A DNA stretch of 35,423 nucleotides from Nitrospirota bacterium. Lineage in GTDB: Bacteria > Nitrospirota > Thermodesulfovibrionia > Thermodesulfovibrionales > Magnetobacteriaceae. Below the pieces are notes generated by a model. It was not told the origin of the DNA, ran no database searches, and saw nothing but the letters and a program-made list of their open reading frames with translations. The stretch is from positions 1 through 35,423 of the forward strand of contig JADFXO010000002.1 of NCBI GenBank assembly GCA_015233485.1, read 5' to 3'. Positions within the stretch are counted from its first letter, which is position 1. Every line of letters begins with the position of its first letter. This document shows, one piece after another, positions 1 to 7,381 of the stretch. A program made the position numbers and the translations under genes.

Positions 1-53
1 ATCGCTTCTATTGCCACCTTTGCCTTAAATGCCGATGCATATTTCGTCTTCAT
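1..53 (-). pseudogene. IS3-family transposase OrfA, N-terminal fragment cut by the window edge
   Basis: Reading leftward from an ATG at 53, the frame gives MKTKYASAFKAKVAIEA before running off the window. This is the usual opening of the IS3-family OrfA helix-turn-helix protein, which binds the element's ends. A sequence typical of an IS3 inverted-repeat tip lies just upstream (101-121), so the window begins inside one end of such an element. Whether the rest is intact lies outside the window. The family call rests on only 17 residues plus the terminal repeat. Confidence 0.6.
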
Positions 54-100
54 ACTATCCTTCGACCTCCATCTTTCTGCTCTTACTGTAACTTAACATG

Positions 101-121
101 TTGTCCAGTTTTTGGGGTCCA
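101..121. repeat. Terminal inverted repeat of the IS3-family element
   Basis: On the minus strand the sequence begins TGGACCCCAAAAACTGGACA, the form commonly seen at IS3-family ends (TGGACC...CTGGACA). It lies 48 bases upstream of the OrfA start codon, the normal place for the left end. The element boundary is therefore about 121, and the chromosome to its right is flanking DNA. Confidence 0.6.
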
Positions 122-212
122 TTATACCGGACTGTTAACAGCCGTTTAGATTATAAACGCCCAAGCCGTGCCACTTGTCAACAATTCAATTTAAAATCAA
201 TCAGTTATAGCC

Positions 213-228
213 TGGCATAAATAATGCA
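213..228 (+). promoter_or_regulatory. Candidate sigma-54 promoter upstream of the stress-protein operon
   Basis: TGGCATAAATAATGCA keeps the invariant GG and GC of the -24/-12 promoter with the required 10 bases between them. It differs from the consensus at three other positions. A start site near 239 would give a leader of about 45 bases before the ATG at 285, which has a clear GGAGG. No enhancer-binding site was recognised, so this is a pattern match only. Confidence 0.4.
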
Positions 229-284
229 CTGATCTAATATAAGAAGTTAAATAACTAAATCATGTAACCATTGGAGGAAGCATT

Positions 285-704
285 ATGAAAGGCTATAGAA
301 AGCTCTTAATAGCGGTGGGAAATTCCAAAGAGGTAATCAAGCAAGGGTTGGAGTTGGCGGCAAAGGAAAAATGTTGGGTGACGATTCTTAAGGTGCTGCC
401 GAACTACGAAGGCGACATCAACTTAACCGGCATTAAAAATCTTGAGGGTGCGTTAACCTATGACAGCGACAAGATACGCTCCGAGATGGAGGAGTTCTCA
501 GCCAACAAGCTCTCCCCGGTAAAGACGAGGCTTGAGTACGGCAGCCCGCACGAAAAAATCATTGAGGCCGCAGAAGAGGAACGTTGCGATTTAATAGTGA
601 TGGGCGTACATAAATCCAATCGCATAAAAAGGCTGATTCAAGGAAACACGGTTGAAAAAGTGATAGACAATGCCCCGTGCCCGGTACTGCTGGTGAGGAT
701 ATAA
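285..704 (+). CDS. Universal stress protein (UspA family), single domain
   Basis: A 139-residue protein with the Usp alpha/beta fold. It starts YRKLLIAVGNS and ends with the family's IDNAPCPVLLVRI strand. The nucleotide-binding loop reads MGVHKSNRIKRLIQGNT (about 106-122). The first Gly (107) and the Gly before the helix (120) are kept, but the second Gly of G-2x-G-9x-G(S/T) is Lys110 and the last position is Asn-Thr, so ATP binding is uncertain. The ATG has GGAGG seven bases upstream. It is followed after five bases by a second Usp gene and then a SulP transporter, an arrangement often seen for Usp proteins tied to transport or stress. The partner or ligand is unknown. Confidence 0.9.
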   Translation: MKGYRKLLIAVGNSKEVIKQGLELAAKEKCWVTILKVLPNYEGDINLTGIKNLEGALTYDSDKIRSEMEEFSANKLSPVKTRLEYGSPHEKIIEAAEEERCDLIVMGVHKSNRIKRLIQGNTVEKVIDNAPCPVLLVRI

Positions 705-709
705 CGGCC

Positions 710-1657
710 ATGGAAAGAGGGAAGACATTTAAATTGCTGATATGCACGGACGGCTCCGCGGAGGCCATGAGGGGCATGCGCTACGGGGCAAAGTTAGGCA
801 AGGGGGTAGGGGCGGAGATAACAATCTTTCACGTGTGTAAGGGCGGCGAAGGCGACCCTGAAAGCCGGGACAGAGAGTTAGTTGCCGCCGGCGCTATTGG
901 GGAGAAATACGGCAGCCAGAGCTGGGGGATGTCTATACCCGAGGTACGTTATCTTGAGGAGGCGCGCCAGGGGTTGATAGCACACGGCTGGATGGCGGAT
1001 GACTGGGCAACCGAGCAGGGAGGCAACTTTGACGGAGATCTCTTTGGAGATTTCCAGATAACCCACCGCGGCCCTGGAGGTGAGGTAATAAACCTCAAGT
1101 TGAAACAGGGCAGAAACGCGGCCGGCGAAATCCTCGACGAAATAGAAAACGGCGCATACAATCTGGTTATCATTGGGGCATCGAAACGCAGCGGGCTAAG
1201 CAGGATATTCCTATCCTCAGAGGTACAGAAGGTAGTGGTGCACGCCCCTTGTTCGGTACTCGTTGCAAGGGAATTGGAGGCAGGCCACGGCCACCTCGTC
1301 GGATTGGACGGCTCTGAGGAGGCCTACGTGATGATGCACAAAGATGTAATGCTGGCCTCAAGGTGCAGCTGTCCGGTGTCTTTAATCTCGGTGGCAAAGC
1401 GCCCGCAAGGCGAATCAAAGGCCGTGCAAATAGTCGAAGAAGGACAGAGGATATTAAAGTCATTTGGCCTTGGTGCAGCCGAAATAAAAACTGCCATAGG
1501 GGACCCTGTTGAGGAACTCATAAAATATGGCAGAAATTATTCGGTCATCGTACTAAACGGTAAAGGGCAAAGCGGTCTTAAAAAACGCTTCTTTATGGGC
1601 GGGACCGTTTTTAATGTAGCTATAGCGGCAGAAAATTCAGTGATGGTGGTGAGATGA
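710..1657 (+). CDS. Universal stress protein, two Usp domains with an insertion
   Basis: A 315-residue protein. I chose ATG 710, five bases after the previous stop, over an in-frame ATG at 677 that would overlap the upstream gene. The first Usp domain opens FKLLICTDGS (7-16) and closes GASKRSGLSRIF...HAPCSVLVAR (156-187). The second starts HLVGLDGSEE (195-204) and ends at the C-terminus with ENSVMVVR. About 60 residues between strand 2 and the closing half of domain 1 (roughly 65-130, rich in Gly, Trp and Asp) have no counterpart in a plain Usp domain. The stop overlaps the next start (ATGATGA), so translational coupling to the SulP gene is likely. Cytoplasmic; ligand unknown. Confidence 0.85.
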   Translation: MERGKTFKLLICTDGSAEAMRGMRYGAKLGKGVGAEITIFHVCKGGEGDPESRDRELVAAGAIGEKYGSQSWGMSIPEVRYLEEARQGLIAHGWMADDWATEQGGNFDGDLFGDFQITHRGPGGEVINLKLKQGRNAAGEILDEIENGAYNLVIIGASKRSGLSRIFLSSEVQKVVVHAPCSVLVARELEAGHGHLVGLDGSEEAYVMMHKDVMLASRCSCPVSLISVAKRPQGESKAVQIVEEGQRILKSFGLGAAEIKTAIGDPVEELIKYGRNYSVIVLNGKGQSGLKKRFFMGGTVFNVAIAAENSVMVVR

Positions 1658-3024
1658 TGAAATCAGAAATGAAACAAACGTTAACATCAATATTCCCGTT
1701 TCTCAAGTGGATGCCGGGCGTAAAGAAAACATGGAAGGACGACCTGTTCGCGGGTTTGACCGGTGCCGTAGTGGTGCTGCCGCAGGGCGTCGCCTTTGCG
1801 ATGATAGCGGGGATGCCGCCCGAATACGGCCTTTACTCGGCAATGATACCGGCAGTGATAGCGGCGCTTTTCGGGTCGTCGAAGCACTTAATATCAGGCC
1901 CTACGACAGCCATTTCTTTGGTCATATTTGCAAGTATTTCTGCGATGGCCGAGCCTGGCTCAAACCATTACATCGAGCTTACCCTTCTGTTGACCCTTAT
2001 GACAGGGGTGTTTCAATTTATTTTGGGGGCGGCAAGGCTGGGAGGCCTGATAAACTTCGTCTCCCATTCCGTGGTTATTGGGTTTACCACAGGGGCAGCC
2101 ATATTAATCGCCTCAAGCCAGCTTAAACACCTCTTTGGGCTGCAATACAAAAACGCGGCTGAATTTACCGATAACATAGGGTTGCTGATAAAAAATATCC
2201 ACAATTTCAATATCTACTCGTTAGCAACGGCCGCCGTAACGCTGTTTATCGTTTTGTTCGTGCGCAAATTTCGTCCTAAGTGGCCGTCGATGCTCTTTGC
2301 GATGGTGGGCGGGGCTGTTCTGGCCGTTTCAATGGGCTGGCAGGAAAAGGGTGTTAAGGTAGTTGGGGCGCTCCCTTCGGCCATTCCTCATTTTGCGCTG
2401 CCGACCTTTTCGATGGACTCGATGCGGGTACTTTCCACGCCGGCTATGGCCATAGCAATGCTTGGACTTATGGAGGCAGTGTCAATAGCGCGCTCGGTTG
2501 CACTCAAGTCGGGTCAGAAGATCGACGGCAACCAGGAGTTCATAGGCCAGGGACTGTCAAACATCGTCGGGGCGTTTTTCTCCTCTTATGCAGCTTCCGG
2601 GTCATTTACCAGAAGCGGCGTAAACTACTCGGCCGGTGCAAAATCCCCTGCCGCGGCGATATTCGCGGCCGCGTGGCTTATGGCAATACTGATGTTTGTC
2701 GTATCATATGCCGCGTACCTGCCCATAGCCGCAATGGCTGCCGTAATACTTGTTGTGGCCTACAATCTCATTGACTTCCACCACATAAAGGCCACATTTC
2801 GCCTGTCCAAGCAGGACTCGGCAGTGATGGCAGTGACATTTTTATCCACGCTGTTTCTTGAGCTGGAATTTGCCATCTATGTCGGGGCGCTTCTATCCAT
2901 AGGCCTATACCTGAACAAGACAGCGCGGCCAAAGGTGCTTCCGAGAATACCGGAGATTCACAACCGCCAGTTAGTGACCGACCCGTTCCTGCCTCAGTGT
3001 CCTCAGAAGAAGAAAAAGACATGA
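1654..3024 (+). CDS. SulP-family anion transporter lacking its STAS domain
   Basis: A 456-residue inner-membrane permease of the SLC26/SulP family, which moves sulfate, bicarbonate or related anions. The N-terminal motif QGVAFAMIAGMPPEYGLYSA (about 44-63) and the following GPTTAISLVIFA segment are typical, and many hydrophobic segments follow to about residue 430. Family members normally continue with a cytoplasmic STAS domain of about 100 residues. Here the protein ends in PQCPQKKKKT just where that domain should begin. A 15-codon tail-like reading (EEEKDMIETILKRNW) lies in another frame directly after, and CCTCAG is repeated at the break (2992-2997 and 3001-3006), which suggests an internal deletion. 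It overlaps the upstream Usp gene by four bases. Transport without STAS may be impaired; the substrate cannot be told. Confidence 0.88.
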   Translation: MMKSEMKQTLTSIFPFLKWMPGVKKTWKDDLFAGLTGAVVVLPQGVAFAMIAGMPPEYGLYSAMIPAVIAALFGSSKHLISGPTTAISLVIFASISAMAEPGSNHYIELTLLLTLMTGVFQFILGAARLGGLINFVSHSVVIGFTTGAAILIASSQLKHLFGLQYKNAAEFTDNIGLLIKNIHNFNIYSLATAAVTLFIVLFVRKFRPKWPSMLFAMVGGAVLAVSMGWQEKGVKVVGALPSAIPHFALPTFSMDSMRVLSTPAMAIAMLGLMEAVSIARSVALKSGQKIDGNQEFIGQGLSNIVGAFFSSYAASGSFTRSGVNYSAGAKSPAAAIFAAAWLMAILMFVVSYAAYLPIAAMAAVILVVAYNLIDFHHIKATFRLSKQDSAVMAVTFLSTLFLELEFAIYVGALLSIGLYLNKTARPKVLPRIPEIHNRQLVTDPFLPQCPQKKKKT

Positions 3025-3088
3025 TAGAGACCATATTAAAACGCAACTGGTAAACGGTTTATTTCTCAACCACCTAAGGACTAAAGAC

Positions 3089-3109
3089 GAAGGGGGATAA
3101 TCCCCCTTC
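3089..3109. repeat. 21-base palindrome after the SulP gene
   Basis: GAAGGGGGAT and its complement meet around a one-base centre, giving a strong GC-rich stem. No T-run follows, so it is not a standard intrinsic terminator, though it could stabilise the 3' end of the SulP transcript. The rest of 3025-3306 holds the next hairpin and a promoter but no gene. Confidence 0.5.
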
Positions 3110-3154
3110 ACCCCGTATTCTCGCACATGTTTTATTTATTTAATTTGGGCTGCC

Positions 3155-3190
3155 GCCGCCAAGACGGGGGATTATCCCCTCGTTGGCGGC
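3155..3190. repeat. Nested hairpin with GCCGCCAA/TTGGCGGC outer arms
   Basis: The outer arms (3155-3162 and 3183-3190) are perfect complements. Inside them GGGGATTATCCCC forms a second stem that echoes the palindrome at 3089-3109. The two structures share the GGGGGAT(A/T)ATCCCC core, so they may be copies of one small palindromic element. Function unknown. Confidence 0.5.
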
Positions 3191-3272
3191 TTCGGTACTC
3201 CGGCTAAAGGCTGCGTCGCTGTCAATTATGTAAGCGGTGCATCCTTATATGACAGGCAGAAAAAGAATTGCA

Positions 3273-3300
3273 TTACATATAGCTTTAATGTTAGTATAAT
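3273..3300 (+). promoter_or_regulatory. Sigma-70-like promoter for the holin-family gene
   Basis: TTACAT and TATAAT are separated by 16 bases. A transcript would begin about seven bases after the -10 box, which falls on the GTG start codon at 3307. With no Shine-Dalgarno sequence upstream, this predicts a leaderless mRNA. Confidence 0.5.
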
Positions 3301-3306
3301 TACATA

Positions 3307-3648
3307 GTGACTCATCTATTGGTATCATGGTTAATCATGACAGCTTCGGTGTTAGTGGCCGCGTATCTGCTGCCCGGCGTGAGGGTGAGGAGTTTTGGGA
3401 GCGCCCTGGTAGTTGCTATGGCCATTGGGATTTTAAACGCCGTTGTCAGGCCGGTTCTGATTATTTTGACCTTGCCTCTGACGATTTTGACGTTAGGGCT
3501 TTTTCTCATGGTCATTAACGCGATAATTATCCTGATTGTGGGTAGCATCGTCAAGGGCTTTGAGGTAAGGGGTTTTTTTACGGCCATCTGGTTTAGTGTT
3601 ATACTTACAATCACCCACTGGATACTGCAAAGCGTCATTCATGCGTAG
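3307..3648 (+). CDS. Small membrane protein of the phage-holin superfamily IV / YvlD type
   Basis: A 113-residue, almost entirely hydrophobic protein with about four membrane segments. The opening HLLVSWLIMTASVLVAAYLL and the conserved segments LNAVVRPVLIILTLPLTILT and GLFLMVINAIIILIVGSIVKG match PF04020 (mycobacterial 4TM holin / YvlD family). Despite the name, the family is widespread in chromosomes and is not evidence of a phage. GTG 3307 is preferred because it gives the usual length and a complete first membrane segment. There is no ribosome-binding site, and the -10 box sits seven bases upstream. Function unknown, membrane-associated. Confidence 0.85.
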   Translation: MTHLLVSWLIMTASVLVAAYLLPGVRVRSFGSALVVAMAIGILNAVVRPVLIILTLPLTILTLGLFLMVINAIIILIVGSIVKGFEVRGFFTAIWFSVILTITHWILQSVIHA

Positions 3649-3738
3649 GCGCACATAGTTCCCCTGAATATTTTTAATTTCCAGGTATTGAAATCTTCTG
3701 TCCATATAGGTTATTATCTTGCATGAATTTGAAGAGAG

Positions 3739-5661
3739 GTGGAAAGTATCGAAATTAACATTGAAGGTGAAGTAATAGGCCGGGGCGGTGGCCATGGTGC
3801 AGACGACATCCTCAAAAGACTCAGGAAGGTGAATACTGTAGCCCTGAAAAGTGCGGAGGGGGATTTGTTCGACATTTCCTCGATGGCTAAATTGGCCGAA
3901 ATAGAAGACGCCGCAGAGTTCACGGCAGTCACCGTAGACTCGCCGGAAGGCCTCGCAGTCTGCCGCCACAGCGCGTCTCATATAATGGCCCATGCCGTGA
4001 AAGACCTCTACCCCTCCGTAAAGGTGACAATCGGGCCATCGATTGAGGATGGTTTTTACTATGATTTCGACATAGACACCCCATTTACCCCTGATGACCT
4101 TTCAAAGATAGAAAAGGCTATGCACAAGATAATTAAACGGAATAACCCGTTTGTGAGAAAGACCATGTCTAAGGACGACGCCATTAGATTGTTTGAAGCA
4201 ATGGGCGAGGACTATAAAGTGGAAATAATCGGGGCGATTGAGGCCGGCGAGGTCAGTCTGTACGAAGAGGGCGGCTTTATTGATCTGTGCCGCGGGCCGC
4301 ATGTGCCGAGTACGGCCTCAGTACGCGCCTTTAAACTGCTTAAGACCGCGGGGGCATACTGGCGCGGCGACGAAAGAAACAAGATGCTCCAGCGCATATA
4401 TGGAACCGCCTTTGCCACACAGGAACAGCTAAAACACCATCTTGAGTTTCTGGAAGAAGTCAAACGCCGCGACCACAGGAGGCTTGGCAAGGAGCTGGAT
4501 CTATTCAGCATACACGACGACATCGGGGCCGGCCTTATCCTTTGGCACCCTAACGGGGCGATGATACGAAAGACCATTGAGGACTTTTGGCGTGAAGAGC
4601 ACCTTAAAGCAGGCTATAAACTGCTCTACACCCCGCACATAGCAAAAATAGACCTCTGGAAAAAGAGCGGCCATCTCGATTTTTATAAAGAAAACATGTA
4701 CACCCCTATGGACATCGACGGCGCGGACTATGAGATTAAGCCGATGAACTGTCCGTTTCATATTGCGATTTACAAGAGCGCCCTGAGAAGTTATAGGGAT
4801 TTACCAATAAAATACGCGGAGCTTGGCACGGTTTACAGGTATGAACGCTCAGGTGTATTGCACGGGCTTTTACGCGTAAGGGGATTTACGCAGGACGACG
4901 CGCATATATTTTGCCGTGTTGACCAGATAGAAAGTGAGATATTGGACGTCCTGGACTTTACGCTCTATGTACTGAAAACGTTTGGTTTTGAGAAATATGA
5001 CGTATATCTCTCCACGAGGCCGGACAAATATGTGGGGACGCTTGATAACTGGGAGGTTGCCACTGAGGCGCTTAGAAAGGCTCTTGAGAAGAAGGGGCTT
5101 AAATATGAGACTGACCCGGGCGAGGGGGTCTTCTATGGCCCGAAGATCGACATAAAGGTGAAGGATTCCCTGAACAGGCAGTGGCAGTGCAGCACCATCC
5201 AGGTGGATTTTAACCTTCCTGAGCGTTTCGATGTCGCCTATCGGGCCTCAGACGACAAGGAGCATATGCCTATAATGATTCACAGGGCATTGATGGGTTC
5301 TCTGGAGAGGTTTTTTGGGATACTCATTGAGCATTACGCCGGGGCATTTCCTCTTTGGCTGTCGCCCGTGCAGGTCTCTGTCCTTACAATATCGGAAAGG
5401 CAGGCGTATTACGCGCAGGAGACCGCTGCCGCCCTCATGAAGGCCGGAGTCAGGGTTGAGGCTGATTTTGGAGATGAGAAAATAGGTTACAAGATCAGGC
5501 AATCGTCGCTGAAAAAAATTCCCTATGCCGTTTTGATAGGAGATAAAGAGATGGAGTTGCGGTCGCTGACGGTAAGGAAGAGAAATGGCGAGAACGTGGT
5601 TTTCGAGAATATCCATGATCTTCTTGATTTTTTACGGAAAGAGATAGAAAGCAGGAGGTAG
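3739..5661 (+). CDS. thrS: Threonyl-tRNA synthetase
   Basis: A 640-residue class II synthetase that charges tRNA-Thr in the cytoplasm, matching the usual length. Domains in order: a divergent TGS domain (about 1-65), an editing/SAD domain with HSASH and CRGPH (zinc-like His/Cys set) and GFYYDFD, then the catalytic core. Motif 2 is VYRYERSG...RVRGFTQDDAH, PMNCPFH carries the zinc-binding Cys, and motif 3 is HRALMGSLERFFGILIEHY. The anticodon-binding domain follows from about residue 540 (WLSPVQVSVL). An in-frame TGA at 3730 makes GTG 3739 the earliest possible start; its purine-rich stretch is very close to it, so the exact start is less certain than the gene. infC follows after four bases. 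Confidence 0.97.
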   Translation: MESIEINIEGEVIGRGGGHGADDILKRLRKVNTVALKSAEGDLFDISSMAKLAEIEDAAEFTAVTVDSPEGLAVCRHSASHIMAHAVKDLYPSVKVTIGPSIEDGFYYDFDIDTPFTPDDLSKIEKAMHKIIKRNNPFVRKTMSKDDAIRLFEAMGEDYKVEIIGAIEAGEVSLYEEGGFIDLCRGPHVPSTASVRAFKLLKTAGAYWRGDERNKMLQRIYGTAFATQEQLKHHLEFLEEVKRRDHRRLGKELDLFSIHDDIGAGLILWHPNGAMIRKTIEDFWREEHLKAGYKLLYTPHIAKIDLWKKSGHLDFYKENMYTPMDIDGADYEIKPMNCPFHIAIYKSALRSYRDLPIKYAELGTVYRYERSGVLHGLLRVRGFTQDDAHIFCRVDQIESEILDVLDFTLYVLKTFGFEKYDVYLSTRPDKYVGTLDNWEVATEALRKALEKKGLKYETDPGEGVFYGPKIDIKVKDSLNRQWQCSTIQVDFNLPERFDVAYRASDDKEHMPIMIHRALMGSLERFFGILIEHYAGAFPLWLSPVQVSVLTISERQAYYAQETAAALMKAGVRVEADFGDEKIGYKIRQSSLKKIPYAVLIGDKEMELRSLTVRKRNGENVVFENIHDLLDFLRKEIESRR

Positions 5662-5665
5662 GGCC

Positions 5666-6160
5666 ATAAATAAAAAAATCAGGATAAACGAACAAATCAA
5701 GGTCAACCAGATCAGGCTAATTGACGTAGAAGGCGCTCAGATGGGTATCGTAGCAGTCAGAGACGCCATAAAATCGGCCAAAGAGAAGGGGCTTGATTTG
5801 GTTGAAGTCGCTCCAGGGGCGAATCCACCCGTATGCAGGATTATGGATTTCGGCAAGTACAAGTACCAGATAAGCAAAAAGCACACGCACAAAAAGACGA
5901 TTGACGTAAAAGAAGTGAAGATCAGGCCTCGCATATCAGAACATGACCTCGAAAGGAAGATTGGCCAGGTGAAGGAGTTTGTTGCGGAAGGCAACAAGGC
6001 TAAGGTTTCGATGTTTTTCAGAGGGAGAGAAATAGTAAGGCCGGAACATGGAATGGTTGTGTTTGAAAAGATGATGGAACAGCTCGAAGGCCAATGTAAT
6101 TTTGAGTTGAAACCTAAATTGGATGGAAAAAGTATCATTATGGTCGTTGCCCCAAAATGA
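5666..6160 (+). CDS. infC: Translation initiation factor IF-3, probable AUA start
   Basis: IF-3 binds the 30S subunit and checks start-codon choice. The conserved N-terminal region (KKIRINEQIK...VRLIDVEGAQMGIV-like) is complete only if translation starts upstream of the first ATG (5741). The frame is open back to an ATA at 5666, and a perfect AGGAGG lies at 5653-5658, seven bases before it. This gives 164 residues, close to the normal 170-180; ATG 5741 would give only 139 and lose half of the N-domain. Other motifs: GLDLVEVAPGANPPVCRIMD and the C-domain ending LEGQCNFELKPKLDGKSIIM. Rare AUU/AUC/AUA starts on infC are known to mediate autoregulation by IF-3. The usual rpmI-rplT genes do not follow. 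Confidence 0.93.
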   Translation: MNKKIRINEQIKVNQIRLIDVEGAQMGIVAVRDAIKSAKEKGLDLVEVAPGANPPVCRIMDFGKYKYQISKKHTHKKTIDVKEVKIRPRISEHDLERKIGQVKEFVAEGNKAKVSMFFRGREIVRPEHGMVVFEKMMEQLEGQCNFELKPKLDGKSIIMVVAPK

Positions 6161-6241
6161 ATCCCAAATGAACCCATGGTGAAATAGGCCCAACCGTTTT
6201 AAAAACGATGCCCTGAGTTAAGGAGACGCTATATTTTTGCC

Positions 6242-6271
6242 TTGACAACCTGAGGGCTATCACAATATTAT
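6242..6271 (+). promoter_or_regulatory. Sigma-70-like promoter for the triheme cytochrome
   Basis: TTGACA at 6242-6247 and TATTAT at 6266-6271 with 18 bases between. The start codon is only 15 bases beyond the -10 box, and an AGGAG lies at 6278-6282, so the leader would be very short. It separates the cytochrome gene from infC. Confidence 0.5.
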
Positions 6272-6286
6272 ATCTGCAGGAGTGTT

Positions 6287-6667
6287 ATGCGCGAAGAGAT
6301 AAGAGATGTGATTAAAGGCCGTGTGCCGCGGGTGTTCATAATGTTGTTTGTGTTGGCGGTTGTGTTCGTACCGGCCTTTGTGGCTGTGCCGTCCTTCGTA
6401 GTTGCGCCGGCCTTCGCTGTGCCCCCAGGTAAGGTGCTCGAATGGGAAAGCGAAGCGGGCAAGGTAGTCTTCGAAGGCACTAAACATGCCGGTAAGGGGA
6501 TTAAGTGTACGCAATGCCATCTGGAGGTATTCAGGATGAGGCACGGGGTGACAAAGATGACGATGAAAGAGATGGACGATGGGGCATTCTGCGGGGCATG
6601 CCACAACGGTAAGACTTCATTCAGCACGTCTGATGAGAGGCACTGCGCGAAGTGCCATGTTAAATAG
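6287..6667 (+). CDS. Periplasmic triheme c-type cytochrome (cytochrome c7-like)
   Basis: A 126-residue precursor. Residues about 15-45 form a hydrophobic signal segment ending in APAFA-VPP, so the mature protein is about 85 residues and exported. It has exactly three CXXCH heme sites: CTQCH, CGACH and CAKCH (the last at the C-terminus). Extra histidines (TKH, FRMRH) could be distal ligands. The spacing and size fit the three-heme c(3)/c7-type domain found in deltaproteobacterial and Nitrospirae electron carriers. It would shuttle electrons in the periplasm. It is monocistronic with its own promoter and a good AGGAG site; redox partners are not adjacent. Confidence 0.9.
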   Translation: MREEIRDVIKGRVPRVFIMLFVLAVVFVPAFVAVPSFVVAPAFAVPPGKVLEWESEAGKVVFEGTKHAGKGIKCTQCHLEVFRMRHGVTKMTMKEMDDGAFCGACHNGKTSFSTSDERHCAKCHVK

Positions 6668-6827
6668 ATGCCTATGAAGTTAACAATACAACACTTTATT
6701 TAATTATATATTTTTATTCAATTATCGCTCAATATAGTGTGCCTGAATTCCCCCCGTTAAATACGCGGAATTATTCCTTAAAAAATATGGTAATTTACTA
6801 AGATAATAAGGTACAATAAATGATACT

Positions 6828-7103
6828 ATGACTAATCGCGAAATTAATTTAAACAAAAATAAGACATACACATTTAAAGTCGTGGTAGAGCCGGACGATG
6901 ACCGCTGGTTTGCTTATTGTCCGGCCCTGCACACTAAAGGAGCTGCCACTTGGGGTTATACTCAGGAAGAAGCCCTTAAAAACATACGCGAAGTAGTGGA
7001 AATGACGGTTGAAACCATGCTTGAAGACAACGAGCCCATTCCTGTCATAGATCTGGTGAAACCTTCACCCCTCAGATACTTACTAAGGAGTACATATGTA
7101 TGA
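6828..7103 (+). CDS. HicB-like antitoxin domain protein, no visible HicA partner
   Basis: A 91-residue protein with the HicB/UPF0150 core: YTFKVVVEPDDDRWFAYCPA followed by GAATWGYTQEEALKNIREVVE (about 14-57). Such proteins neutralise HicA mRNA interferases or exist alone as regulators. There is no C-terminal DNA-binding domain. The usual HicA gene (about 60-80 residues) is absent both upstream and downstream. The following 500 bases hold only very short frames, one of which (MIEIQAAWTEEDLKRLKILK at 7180) looks like a gene tail. The start lacks a clear ribosome-binding site. The module may have lost its toxin. Confidence 0.75.
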   Translation: MTNREINLNKNKTYTFKVVVEPDDDRWFAYCPALHTKGAATWGYTQEEALKNIREVVEMTVETMLEDNEPIPVIDLVKPSPLRYLLRSTYV

Positions 7104-7152
7104 AGACAACATTGCCATATAGATGCTTTAACCATGCGGCTTGGCAGTCTAC

Positions 7153-7174
7153 TTACTAATGTACTTATTAGTAA
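7153..7174. repeat. TTACTAAT/ATTAGTAA palindrome
   Basis: Eight-base perfect arms around a six-base spacer. A related TACTAA...TTAGTA pair occurs at 26924-26943, and both share the run CTTACTAATGTA. It could be an operator or part of a repeat family that accompanies the REP-like elements. Confidence 0.35.
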
Positions 7175-7305
7175 ATCTATGATAGAAATACAAGCCGCGT
7201 GGACGGAAGAAGATTTAAAAAGACTTAAAATTCTTAAATGAAATTCAGATTCCGTCAGCAGAATTAAGTATTGTGTTCCATTAAGTTTCAATCTTACCCT
7301 TATTC

Positions 7306-7381
7306 CGTCATTCCGGCTTGTCCGGAATCTTATTTGGCTTGTGGATGTGTAGAGACAGATTCTGGACAAGCCGGAATGACG
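7306..7381. repeat. REP-like inverted repeat (uninterrupted copy)
   Basis: Left arm 7306-7330 starts CGTCATTCCGGCTTGTCC. Right arm 7357-7381 is its complement with one mismatch in 25. Each arm is itself an imperfect palindrome (ATTCCGG...CCGGAAT). The 26-base loop begins TATTTGGC. A second copy at 26151 is interrupted by a group II intron relic at the end of this loop, so this copy shows the empty site. Confidence 0.8.

Noticed and set aside
3089-3109. Intrinsic terminator after the SulP gene
   Set aside because: The stem is strong but no T-run follows on either strand.
3493-3993. A 166-codon minus-strand frame
   Set aside because: It spans the opposite strand of the holin-family gene and of thrS, and shows no domain.
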